From Sphingosinicella sp. (GTDB lineage: Bacteria > Pseudomonadota > Alphaproteobacteria > Sphingomonadales > Sphingomonadaceae), in the NCBI RefSeq assembly GCF_013911755.1, contig NZ_JACESP010000012.1:43830-107829 (forward strand): DNA of 64,000 nt, read 5' to 3'. This document shows, in pieces, positions 40,245 through 47,849 of the stretch (position 1 is the first letter of the stretch; each line of letters opens with the position of its first letter). The notes beneath the pieces were generated by a model. The model ran no database searches and was not told the origin of the DNA. It saw only the letters and a list, made by a program, of their open reading frames with translations. The position numbers and the translations under genes were made by a program.

Positions 40245-40844
40245 ATGAAGCCGGCCATGACAATGCTTCCCGACGATCCCTTCGAACTCTTTGGCCGCTG
40301 GTTCCAGGAGGCGTCCGCCTCCGAACCCAATGACGCCAACGCCATGTCGCTTGCCACTGCGGATGCGGATGGGCGACCGTCAGTGCGGATCGTGCTGCTG
40401 AAGGACGTCGATCCGCGCGGTTTTACCTTCTATACGAACACGCTGAGTCGGAAGGGCCGCGAGCTTGCCGCGAACCCGTACGCGCACCTCAATTTCCACT
40501 GGAAGTCGCTGCGGCGTCAGGTCCGCATCGACGGCGCCGTGGAACCCGTCACTGCAGCCGAAGCCGACGCCTATTTCGGGGTCCGCCCCCGCGCCTCGCA
40601 GATTGGCGCATGGGCCAGCTTCCAGTCCGAGCCGCTGGACGACCGCGCGACGCTGGAAGGCCGCGTGGCCGAGTTCGCCGCGAAGTATGAAGGCGGCGAC
40701 GTGCCGCGTCCGCCGCACTGGTCGGGCTACCGCGTCGTGCCGTCGCGCATCGAATTCTGGGTGGACCGGCACGATCGCCTGCACGAGCGCTATATTTACG
40801 ACCGGACCGGCAGCGGCTGGGCGCGCTCCATGCAGTATCCGTAA
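40245..40844 (+). CDS. pdxH: Pyridoxamine/pyridoxine 5'-phosphate oxidase
   Basis: A 199-residue FMN enzyme making pyridoxal 5'-phosphate. Blocks: DPFELFGRWFQEA near the N-terminus, PSVRIVLLKDVDPRGFTFYTN, the FMN region AHLNFHWKSLRRQVRIDG, and the C-terminal signature around IEFWVDRHDRLHERYIYDR ending SMQYP. Three ATGs (40245, 40257, 40263) are in frame. The first is used, without a strong ribosome site to decide. The next gene overlaps by one base (TAATG). It is divergent from arsR. Confidence 0.95.
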   Translation: MKPAMTMLPDDPFELFGRWFQEASASEPNDANAMSLATADADGRPSVRIVLLKDVDPRGFTFYTNTLSRKGRELAANPYAHLNFHWKSLRRQVRIDGAVEPVTAAEADAYFGVRPRASQIGAWASFQSEPLDDRATLEGRVAEFAAKYEGGDVPRPPHWSGYRVVPSRIEFWVDRHDRLHERYIYDRTGSGWARSMQYP

Positions 40845-41767
40845 TGGACGCCGCCAGGCTTGAAGCCCGGGGCAAGCTCACGCGCCGCGCGGCAATCGCG
40901 TCGTTCTCGGCGGCGCTGACGCTCGGCGCGGTCAAGACATATGCGGCGATGGAGACGGGCTCCGTCGCGATGCTTGGCTCGCTGGCTGACACTGCACTTG
41001 ATCTCATCGCCTCGATCATCACGCTGATTGGCGTGCGCGTCGCTGCCGAACCCGCGGATGCCGACCACCGCTTCGGCCACGGCAAGGCGGAGCCTATCGC
41101 GGCGCTTGCGCAGACCGTGTTCATCGCCGTTTCCGCGATCGGGATTGGCTGGCGCGCCGTGCATGCGTTCGGGAGCGACACGCCACCCGCCGAAGCCGAA
41201 CTCGGCATTGGTGTGTCGGTCTTTGCGATTCTGGTGACGCTCGCGCTCGTGTCCTACCAGCGTTTGATCGTTCGCCGTACCAGGTCGCTCGCCATTGATG
41301 CGGACCGGATGCACTACCAGTCCGACCTGCTTCTCAACCTCTCGGTGATCGCGGCGCTTGTGCTCGATGCCATGCTCGGAATGCGCGGTGCCGATCCGCT
41401 GTTCGGTGTTCTCATCGCGCTGTGGCTGGCCTGGGGCGCGTTCAAGACCGCGCGCCATGCGCTCGACATGCTGATGGACAAGGAATGGCATGACGAGAAG
41501 CGTGAGCGATTGAAAGCCCTCGTCTGCGCAGTGCCGGGCGTCGAGGGGATTCATGAGCTGAAGACGCGCCACGCCGGGCACACCGACTTCATTCAGTTCC
41601 ACATCTGGGTCGACCCCCAGATAACAGTGCTTGCCGCGCACGACATCGTGGACGTCGTCGAGGCCGCGGTTCTGCAAGCCTTCCCCGGCAGCGACATCCT
41701 TGTCCACGTCGACCCGAGCGGCCACTTCGATACGCACCCCACTCAGGAAGAGAGCCATGCCCACTAA
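40844..41767 (+). CDS. Cation diffusion facilitator (FieF-like divalent metal exporter)
   Basis: A 307-residue six-helix inner-membrane antiporter with a C-terminal cytoplasmic metal domain. The transport site matches FieF: Asp49 and Asp53 in SLADTALDLIAS, and His/Asp in MHYQSDLLLNLS, giving the DD-HD set seen in Zn/Fe exporters. HRFGHGKAEPIAALAQ is the typical loop. The N-terminal RRAAIASF has no tag. Zn2+ or Fe2+ are the likely ions. It is translationally coupled to pdxH, and its 3' end overlaps the PhzF gene by 11 bases. Confidence 0.94.
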   Translation: MDAARLEARGKLTRRAAIASFSAALTLGAVKTYAAMETGSVAMLGSLADTALDLIASIITLIGVRVAAEPADADHRFGHGKAEPIAALAQTVFIAVSAIGIGWRAVHAFGSDTPPAEAELGIGVSVFAILVTLALVSYQRLIVRRTRSLAIDADRMHYQSDLLLNLSVIAALVLDAMLGMRGADPLFGVLIALWLAWGAFKTARHALDMLMDKEWHDEKRERLKALVCAVPGVEGIHELKTRHAGHTDFIQFHIWVDPQITVLAAHDIVDVVEAAVLQAFPGSDILVHVDPSGHFDTHPTQEESHAH

Positions 41768-42560
41768 GCTCCCCTTCGCCCAGATCGACGCCTTCGCGGC
41801 ACGCCCGTTTGAAGGCAATCCCGCCGCGGTGATGCCGCTGGATGCATGGCTCGCCGACGACGTGCTGCAGGCGATTGCCGAGGAGAACAACCTCGCCGAA
41901 ACCGCCTTCTTCATCCCTTCTGACGCAGCGGACGCCGATTATGACCTGCGCTGGTTCACGCCCGCGATCGAGGTGGACCTCTGTGGCCACGCGACGCTCG
42001 CGAGCGGACATTATCTTCTTTCGCGCGACGTCGACCTCGACCGCGTCCGGTTCCGCACGCGGCTTGCGGGCGTGCTGGAAGTGAGGCGTGCCAACGGCGG
42101 CTACGAACTGGATCTGCCTGCGCGCCGACCGACGCCCGATGCAGCGGATCCGCGCGTCGTGAAAGCGATCGGCCTGACGCCCGAGGCTGTGCTCAGCTTT
42201 CCCGGCGAGAACTGGCTCTACGTCGTGCCCAACGCGACGTCCGTGCGCGCGATGAAGCCCGATTTCGGCCTGCTGCGCGAGGTCGGCAACCATCTCATCG
42301 TCGTCACCGCGCCCGGCGACAGCGTGTTCGACGTCGTCAGCCGCGTTTTCGCGGCGGGTGCGGGGATCGACGAAGACCCCGTCACCGGCGCCGCGCACGC
42401 GATGCTGACCCCCTATTGGGTGGAGCGGCTGGGCAAGCCGACGTTTCAGGCCTTCCAGGCCAGCGCGCGCGGCGGCCGCGTCGCCTGCCGCCTCGACGGG
42501 GAGCGCGCCGTACTCGGCGGAACCTGCGTGACGGTGATCGAAGGCAGCTTCACCCTTTGA
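41757..42560 (+). CDS. PhzF-family protein
   Basis: A 267-residue member of the PhzF/diaminopimelate-epimerase fold superfamily. Marks are FEGNPAAVMPLDAWL, the catalytic Glu in EENNLAETAFFIP, RWFTPAIEVDLCGHATLAS, and GIDEDPVTGAAHAMLTPYW in the second half. PhzF itself isomerises a phenazine precursor, but no other phz gene is near and most family members have unknown substrates. The ATG at 41757 overlaps the exporter gene by 11 bases. Confidence 0.92.
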   Translation: MPTKLPFAQIDAFAARPFEGNPAAVMPLDAWLADDVLQAIAEENNLAETAFFIPSDAADADYDLRWFTPAIEVDLCGHATLASGHYLLSRDVDLDRVRFRTRLAGVLEVRRANGGYELDLPARRPTPDAADPRVVKAIGLTPEAVLSFPGENWLYVVPNATSVRAMKPDFGLLREVGNHLIVVTAPGDSVFDVVSRVFAAGAGIDEDPVTGAAHAMLTPYWVERLGKPTFQAFQASARGGRVACRLDGERAVLGGTCVTVIEGSFTL

Positions 42561-42591
42561 AGAGCGTCACCGCGCGCCTATCTTCCCGCGC

Positions 42592-43293
42592 ATGACCCTC
42601 CGCGTCGCCAGCTACAACATGCGCAAGGCCATCGGCCTGGATCGCGTCCGCAAGCCAGATCGCGTGCTCGCGGTGCTTAATGAACTCGACGCGGATATCA
42701 TCGCGCTTCAAGAGGCCGACCGCCGCCTCGGCGAGCGGGCGAGCGCGATTCCGCGCGATATGATCGAGGCGGAAAGCCCCTACCGCGCCGTGCCCATCGA
42801 GAACCGCCCGAACAGCATCGGCTGGCATGGCAACGCCATCCTCGTGCGCAAGGACCACGAGATCATCCACGGCGAGCCGCTGTTCCTGCCGATGCTGGAA
42901 CCGCGCGGCGCGGTGCTCGCCGACCTCGTCGTGCGCGGGGAGCCGGTGCGCGTGGTCGGCATGCACCTCGATCTTACCGGGATCTATCGCGCGCGGCAGG
43001 CGAAGATGCTCGTCGACCACCTCGGCGAGCGTACCACGCAGCTCCCCAGCATCCTGATGGGCGATCTCAACGACTGGATGGTGAACAGCAAGGCGCTGAA
43101 GGAGTTCCAGCGCCACCACCAGTGCGCCGCCTGCGGCCCCAGCTTCCCGACGCGGCGGCCGCTCGGCACGCTCGACCGAATCTTCGTGTCAGATCATTTC
43201 AAGGTGGAAGAAAGCGGCGTCCACGCCTCGCTCACCGCGAAGCGCGCCAGCGATCACCTGCCGGTGTGGGCAAAGGTGGCGCGCAGCAGCTAG
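42592..43293 (+). CDS. Endonuclease/exonuclease/phosphatase family protein
   Basis: A 233-residue protein of the EEP fold (DNase I/sphingomyelinase-like). N-terminal RVASYNMRKAIG carries the Asn/metal site, IIALQEADRRLGER the metal-binding Glu, then MHLDLTGIYRARQ, MGDLNDWMVNSKALK, TLDRIFVSDH and a final ASDHLPVWAKV with the catalytic His. No signal peptide is visible. Substrate (nucleic acid or phospholipid) cannot be told. Four bases separate its stop from the convergent mnmA stop. Confidence 0.9.
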   Translation: MTLRVASYNMRKAIGLDRVRKPDRVLAVLNELDADIIALQEADRRLGERASAIPRDMIEAESPYRAVPIENRPNSIGWHGNAILVRKDHEIIHGEPLFLPMLEPRGAVLADLVVRGEPVRVVGMHLDLTGIYRARQAKMLVDHLGERTTQLPSILMGDLNDWMVNSKALKEFQRHHQCAACGPSFPTRRPLGTLDRIFVSDHFKVEESGVHASLTAKRASDHLPVWAKVARSS

Positions 43294-43296
43294 CGG

Positions 43297-44406
43297 TCAG
43301 GCTGCGACCAGCGCCGAAACCGTGCTTTCGATCCAGCCGCCGCCGAGCACGCGCTCGCCATCGTAAAGCACACACGCCTGCCCCGGCGCGACGCCGTATT
43401 CGGGCACGGCGAAGGTGATGCGGTTGCCGTCGAAGCGCGCGGGTGCAGGCTTTGCCATCGATCGGACCTTGGCGAGAACATCGAGTCCTTTGCCCAAGTT
43501 CGGCCCCAGCCAGTTGACCGCGCCGAGCACAGCACCCGAGACACCCAGTGCGGCACGCGGGCCGACGACGACGCGCCGCGTCTCCGGCTCGAGCCGCACG
43601 ACATAGAGCGGATCGGCAAGCCCGCCGATCTCGAGGCCCCGCCGCTGGCCGACGGTGTAGTGGATGAGGCCGCGATGCTGCCCGAGCACGGCCCCGCCCA
43701 TGTCCACAATCTCGCCCGGCTCGCCAGCTTCGGGGCGCAACTTGCGCACGATCCCCGCATAGTCGCCGTTGGGCACGAAACAGATGTCCTGACTATCGGG
43801 CTTGTCCGCAACCACGAGCCCGAATCGCCGCGCATGTTCGCGCACTGCCGCCTTTTCCATGCCGCCGAGCGGAAAACGCAGATAACCGAGCTGTTCGTGC
43901 GTCGTCGCGAACAGGAAATAGCTCTGGTCGCGCGCCGGGTCGACCGCACGGTGCAGTTCCGGCCCGCTCGCGCCGTCCACCCGCCGCACATAGTGGCCGG
44001 TCGCCATCGCATCGGCGCCGAGATCACGCGCGACGGAGAGAAGATCGCGGAATTTCACCGTCTGGTTGCACGTCACGCAGGGAATCGGCGTGCGCCCCTG
44101 CACATATTCGTCGGCGAACGCCTCGATCACGCTGTCCTTGAACGCGCTTTCATAGTCGAGCACGTAATGTGCGATGCCGAGCCGGTCGGCGACACGGCGT
44201 GCGTCGTGAATATCGCTGCCCGCGCAGCACGTGCCCGCCTTCCCCACCGCAGCACCATGATCGTAAAGCTGGAGCGTGACCCCGATCGTCTCGTAGCCCG
44301 CCTCTTTCACCAGCGCCGCGACAACGCTTGAGTCGACGCCGCCGGACATGGCGACGACCACGCGCGCGCCGGGCCGGAGGCCGCCAAGGTCGGGAATGAC
44401 GTTCAT
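43297..44406 (-). CDS. mnmA: tRNA-specific 2-thiouridylase MnmA
   Basis: A 369-residue enzyme that thiolates U34 of tRNA-Lys, -Glu and -Gln. The PP-loop is [14 protein letters not shown]. The catalytic cysteines lie in [15 protein letters not shown] (with TCC near residue 58) and the later [12 protein letters not shown]. Central and C-terminal beta-barrel domains are present. Upstream of its ATG lie about 250 bases that also serve sciP. Its tRNA substrates include the Glu tRNA encoded at 57.5 kb. Confidence 0.97.
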   Translation of the reverse strand: MNVIPDLGGLRPGARVVVAMSGGVDSSVVAALVKEAGYETIGVTLQLYDHGAAVGKAGTCCAGSDIHDARRVADRLGIAHYVLDYESAFKDSVIEAFADEYVQGRTPIPCVTCNQTVKFRDLLSVARDLGADAMATGHYVRRVDGASGPELHRAVDPARDQSYFLFATTHEQLGYLRFPLGGMEKAAVREHARRFGLVVADKPDSQDICFVPNGDYAGIVRKLRPEAGEPGEIVDMGGAVLGQHRGLIHYTVGQRRGLEIGGLADPLYVVRLEPETRRVVVGPRAALGVSGAVLGAVNWLGPNLGKGLDVLAKVRSMAKPAPARFDGNRITFAVPEYGVAPGQACVLYDGERVLGGGWIESTVSALVAA

Positions 44407-44659
44407 GCCCGCGCATATAGAGGCCGCTTACGATTTTTGCACCTTCCGCCGCGTATATGGAGCCGGTGGGCGCGCCTGCGGTTTCCGAACCGCGATGATT
44501 CGGCAAAGATAGGTACAGCAATTTCAATGACTAAGACGAAAAGTACCGAATTAACGTCTGTTGCCGCAGAATTTACCTTGGCGTTTAGGCGTTCTTTTAG
44601 GGGTCTGGCGCTAGGGTCCATCAACAAGGCAGTCGCGTAGTGTTGGAGCCAAAAGAATA

Positions 44660-44956
44660 ATGATGGAAAATCAGAAGTTTCGCCCTGCATCAGTAATCGG
44701 CCCCCTTGGAGAGCCGCTTACTCTCGACACGCTGCCTCCCTCGGACACGCGCCGCTGGGTGGTGCGCCGCAAGGCCGAGGTAGTGGCCGCGGTGAAGGGC
44801 GGGCTCATCTCTGCGGACGACGCCTGCGAACGCTATGGCCTCAGTCCCGAGGAGTTCGCGGCGTGGGAGCGCGCCGTGGACCGCGTCGGTATGCCCGGCC
44901 TCCGCGTCACGCGGGTTCAGCACTACCGGGCGCTCTACGACCGCGAAAGCGCCTGA
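44660..44956 (+). CDS. sciP: SciP-like CtrA inhibitor (DUF1153)
   Basis: A 98-residue helix-turn-helix protein. It matches Caulobacter SciP in the blocks VIGPLGEPLTL, RRWVVRRKAEVVAAVKGGLIS and CERYGLSPEEFAAWERAV. In Caulobacter SciP binds CtrA and blocks its activation of cell-cycle and motility promoters. Two adjacent ATGs (44660 and 44663) are possible. It is followed by a terminator hairpin at 45001-45038 and then by the flagellar-switch genes, so it is probably not co-transcribed with them. Regulation of those genes by it is only inferred. Confidence 0.9.
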   Translation: MMENQKFRPASVIGPLGEPLTLDTLPPSDTRRWVVRRKAEVVAAVKGGLISADDACERYGLSPEEFAAWERAVDRVGMPGLRVTRVQHYRALYDRESA

Positions 44957-45000
44957 CACCGGATATCAAACCGGCGCCCCTTCCTGTGCGGGCGCCTGCC

Positions 45001-45038
45001 AAAGGGCGGAAGACATCGGGGGATCTCTTCCGCCCTTT
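45001..45038 (+). terminator. Terminator hairpin after sciP
   Basis: Perfect 13-bp arms at 45001-45013 and 45026-45038 (AAAGGGCGGAAGA and its complement) enclose a 12-base loop, 44 bases after the sciP stop. The right arm ends in TTT followed by CTG, so the U-tract is short. Confidence 0.65.
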
Positions 45039-45142
45039 CTGCGTCCGGCCCATGGCGACATCGCTCCGCGGCTCGCCATTTCTTTACGCCATTTTCACCA
45101 TCCGGGCCCCACAGTTCCGCATTGTTCAAAAGTCGGGATCGT

Positions 45143-46000
45143 GTGCGCGTGGAACAGGCCCAGAAAGCGCCAGACTTGAAAGCGCTGGAGCAGAACGAGA
45201 AGCCGCCATTGCTGCTGATCGCCGTGCTCTGCGCGGCCGCGGCGCTGCTCGGCCTTGTGCTCCTGCGCGATCCCGCTCCTGCCGCGGCTGATCCCTCCCC
45301 CATTGCTGCCACCGCCACCGCGCCCGTTTCCGATCGGCAGGCCCGCGTCGAAACGCGGCTTCGCGAACAGGTCGAAGCGATGATCGGCGCGATTATCGGC
45401 CGCGACAACGTGCGCGCCGTCGTCTCTGCGGAGATCGAACCCGATCAGACGCGGCAGGTTTCGGAGGCCGCAGAGCCGGGAACGAACAGCACCGAGACGA
45501 CCACCATCAGGAGCAGCGGCCAGATTCGCCGCCTCACGGTTTCGGTCATGGTCGACGGCCATCATGTCAAAGGGCCGGACGGCATCCGCTACGAGCCGCG
45601 CACGAAGGCCGAACTCGCCCGCTTCACCCGCCTTGCGCAGGGCGCCGTCGGCTTCGATGCGATGCGCGGCGACTCGCTGACGGTCGAGACCGTGCGATTC
45701 GCGCCCGCCGAGACCGCACCGGCGCTTTCCGGTTCGCTGGACGCACTTGTGCCATTCGCGCGCGCGCTCCTCGTCGGCATTCTTACGCTCGCCGTGCTGT
45801 TCCTGATGCTGCGGATGTTCCGAAAGCACACGCCCGTCGGGGCGCCCGAGCCTGCACGCGCTGCAGAACCAGCGCAGCCCGCAGCCGTCGTATTCGCGAA
45901 CGATACCGCGCGCAGCTCCGCGCTTCGCCGCGCGGGTGACGCCGTTGCCGCACGTCCGGCCGCTGCCGCCGCCATCGTCCGCCAATGGATGTCCGCATGA
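45143..46000 (+). CDS. Truncated FliF-like MS-ring protein
   Basis: A 285-residue protein equal to the C-terminal half of flagellar MS-ring protein FliF, whose normal length is about 530-570. Cytoplasmic stretch (1-20), membrane helix (about 22-41), a periplasmic domain (about 62-190) matching the YscJ/FliF C-terminal region with RQARVETRLREQVEAM, QIRRLTVSVMVDG and AQGAVGFDAMRGDSLTVE, a second helix (about 203-226) and a cytoplasmic tail ending AAIVRQWMSA, the FliG-binding end of FliF. The long beta-collar insertion is reduced to some 20 residues. The start is GTG at 45143, with TTG 45122 and GTG 45149 as alternatives. First gene of a fliF-fliG-fliN-like run. Confidence 0.85.
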   Translation: MRVEQAQKAPDLKALEQNEKPPLLLIAVLCAAAALLGLVLLRDPAPAAADPSPIAATATAPVSDRQARVETRLREQVEAMIGAIIGRDNVRAVVSAEIEPDQTRQVSEAAEPGTNSTETTTIRSSGQIRRLTVSVMVDGHHVKGPDGIRYEPRTKAELARFTRLAQGAVGFDAMRGDSLTVETVRFAPAETAPALSGSLDALVPFARALLVGILTLAVLFLMLRMFRKHTPVGAPEPARAAEPAQPAAVVFANDTARSSALRRAGDAVAARPAAAAAIVRQWMSA

Positions 46001-46977
46001 GCGCGCGCGCCGCAGCGCTGCGCGCCGAGCCTCTCGTCGCACCGGCAGAGCCGCTCGCCGCGCTCTCCGGCGTCGAGCGCGCCGCCGCGCTGATGGTCGC
46101 GCTAGGGCGTGAACATGGCGGCGCGATCTGGGCGCACCTCGGCAACGACGAAGCCCGGGCGCTGAGCGACGCAATGGCCCGGATCGGCCCGGTTCCAGCA
46201 CCGCTCGCCGAGCGCCTGCTTGCCACCTTCGCCGGCGAAGTCTCCGGCACCCCTGCAGAAAGCGCAGCACCCGTAAGCGAGACGACGTGGGACACGCTTG
46301 GTAACGTCGGCGAAGACGTTCTCGCCGCCTATCTGCGCGGCGAGCACCCGCAGACGGCTGCGGTCGTGCTCGGCCGCATCGGGCGCGAGCAGGCCGCACG
46401 TGTCCTTTCGCGTCTGCCGGACGACGCCGCGATGGATGTCGTGCTCAGGATGCTTCGCGCCGGCGCCGTGCGACAGGACGTGCTCGATACTGTCGAGGAG
46501 ACGCTGCGCGCCGATCTGCTTTCGAACCCCGCGCACAGCGCGCGCCGCGACACGCACGAAGTGATGGCAGAGATTTTCAATCACCTCGACCGCGATGCCG
46601 AGGCACGCTTCATGCTGGCACTCGAAGACCGCGCCTTCGATGCCGCAGAGCGCATCCGCGCGCTGATGTTCACGTTCGAGGATCTGGCGCGGCTCGATGC
46701 CGCCAGTATCCAGACGCTGCTCCGCAACATCGACAAGAACCGGCTCGCGGCGGCGCTGAAAGGCGCCGGCGAGGCGCTGCGCGAATTCTTCTTCATGAGC
46801 ATGTCGGAGCGCGCCGCCCGCATCCTGCGTGAGGATATGGAGCTGATGGGCCCCATTCGCCTGCGGGAGGCGGAGGAAGCCCGGCAGGCGATCGTTCAGG
46901 TGGCAAAACAGCTCGCGGACGCGGGCGAGATCGTTCTCGCCGACAACCGCGACGGCAGCGAGGAGTTCGTATTCTGA
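45997..46977 (+). CDS. fliG: Flagellar motor switch protein FliG homologue
   Basis: A 326-residue full-length FliG. Domains: N-terminal (about 20-95) that would bind the FliF tail, middle (about 105-190) with the signature GEHPQTAAVVLG, and C-terminal torque domain (about 215-320). MFTFEDLARLD and MSERAARILREDMELMGPIR are typical. All charged torque residues are kept in the E. coli register: Lys255, Arg272, Glu279-Asp280 and Arg288 for Lys264, Arg281, Asp288-Asp289 and Arg297. The ATG at 45997 overlaps the FliF-like stop (ATGA). One 12 bases upstream is possible. No FliM gene follows. Confidence 0.93.
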   Translation: MSARAAALRAEPLVAPAEPLAALSGVERAAALMVALGREHGGAIWAHLGNDEARALSDAMARIGPVPAPLAERLLATFAGEVSGTPAESAAPVSETTWDTLGNVGEDVLAAYLRGEHPQTAAVVLGRIGREQAARVLSRLPDDAAMDVVLRMLRAGAVRQDVLDTVEETLRADLLSNPAHSARRDTHEVMAEIFNHLDRDAEARFMLALEDRAFDAAERIRALMFTFEDLARLDAASIQTLLRNIDKNRLAAALKGAGEALREFFFMSMSERAARILREDMELMGPIRLREAEEARQAIVQVAKQLADAGEIVLADNRDGSEEFVF

Positions 46978-47006
46978 TGCCTGCATCTTACCGAGGGAGA
47001 ATTGTG

Positions 47007-47336
47007 ATGGACGATCTGCGTCCCGATTATGAACCCACGCGCGCCTATGCGGCGGAAGTGTCGCCTGAGGAGGCTGCCGACGGTCAGCCCGGCGCGGTGG
47101 AGCTCGAATCGGTGTTCGACGTGCCCGTGCGCGTGCAGGCGGTGCTCGGCCGATCGGCGGTGGAAGTCAGCCAGCTCCTGAAGCTCGCCCCCGGCGCGGT
47201 GATCGAGCTCGACCGGAGCGTCGGGGAAGCGATCGACATCTTCGTGAATGACCGCCTCGTCGCGCGCGGCGAAGTCGTACTCGTCGACGATCACCTCGGC
47301 GTCACCATGACGGAAATCGTGAAGCAGGACGCCTGA
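47007..47336 (+). CDS. fliN: Flagellar motor switch protein FliN homologue
   Basis: A 109-residue C-ring protein of the SpoA fold. After an acidic N-terminal 30 residues it has the FliN core: ESVFDVPVRVQAVLGRS, LLKLAPGAVIELDRSVGEAIDIFVND and ARGEVVLVDDHLGVTMTEI. The ATG at 47007 is chosen because GAGGGAGA lies just before it. An ATG at 46977, coupled to the fliG stop (TGATG), would add ten residues. In a normal motor FliN works with FliM, which is absent here. The third gene of the switch run. Confidence 0.92.
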   Translation: MDDLRPDYEPTRAYAAEVSPEEAADGQPGAVELESVFDVPVRVQAVLGRSAVEVSQLLKLAPGAVIELDRSVGEAIDIFVNDRLVARGEVVLVDDHLGVTMTEIVKQDA

Positions 47337-47341
47337 TAAAG

Positions 47342-47363
47342 CCCCTCCACTTGAAGGGAGGGG
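47342..47363. repeat. Small GC-rich palindrome, possible terminator/REP-like element after fliN
   Basis: CCCCTCC, eight bases, GGAGGGG: a 7-bp stem six bases after the fliN stop with no U-tract. Sequences of the form CCCCTCC...GGAGGGG are frequent between sphingomonad genes, which is recalled and not counted here. Confidence 0.45.
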
Positions 47364-47424
47364 AGAACAGAACCCCGTTCGAACCGGCATTGCGATCGTC
47401 TTCGGACCGCTCAGGTCAGTCCGC

Positions 47425-47766
47425 TTAAGTCAGTTTCCAGGCGATCGGAATCACCAGCTTGGTGGGACCGCCTGGCGGCGGCGGCACGGTGCCGATTTTC
47501 TGCGGAATGCGCACGGCTTCCCGGTCGAGGATTTTCGACCCCGTCGGCTCGACGAGTTCGACGCCGGTGATCTTGCCCCCGGCATCCACGCTGATCCGCA
47601 CCTTCGCAGTGCCCTCATCGCCCCGGATCTGGGCACTGCGCGGATAGGAGTGCTGCGCGGCAATGAGCCGCGTCACGGTCGATCTCCAATCCGCAGCAGA
47701 CACCGTCCCCGCCGAAGCGAGGAGAACGAGCGCGGCAATCGCAGTTTTATGGACCCACCCTTCCAT
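47425..47766 (-). CDS. Exported TonB C-terminal-domain-like protein
   Basis: A 113-residue protein. A signal peptide (about 1-24, AALVLLASAGTVSAA) is followed directly by a TonB C-terminal-like domain: YPRSAQIRGDEGTAKVRISV, GKITGVELVEPTGSKILDREA and a final KLVIPIAWKLT. The N-terminal anchor that contacts ExbB/ExbD and the Pro-rich spacer are missing, so it cannot act as an ordinary TonB. It would be a soluble periplasmic protein. It lies 83 bases downstream of sdhB on the same strand. Function unknown. Confidence 0.8.
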   Translation of the reverse strand: MEGWVHKTAIAALVLLASAGTVSAADWRSTVTRLIAAQHSYPRSAQIRGDEGTAKVRISVDAGGKITGVELVEPTGSKILDREAVRIPQKIGTVPPPPGGPTKLVIPIAWKLT

Positions 47767-47849
47767 GGGATGGACGCTAGCGGCCCAAGTCTTGCGAAAG
47801 GGTTTATTCCGTGCGGGAAATGATCACCTTGGCGAAGGCCCGGCGAACC

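Noticed and set aside
44407-44659. CtrA box before sciP
   Set aside because: Only single TTAA-like half sites were found; no TTAA-N7-TTAA pair is present.
45090-45121. Sigma-54-like GG...GC promoter upstream of the FliF-like gene
   Set aside because: The GG and GC dinucleotides cannot be placed at the required ten-base spacing, so no -24/-12 element is supported.
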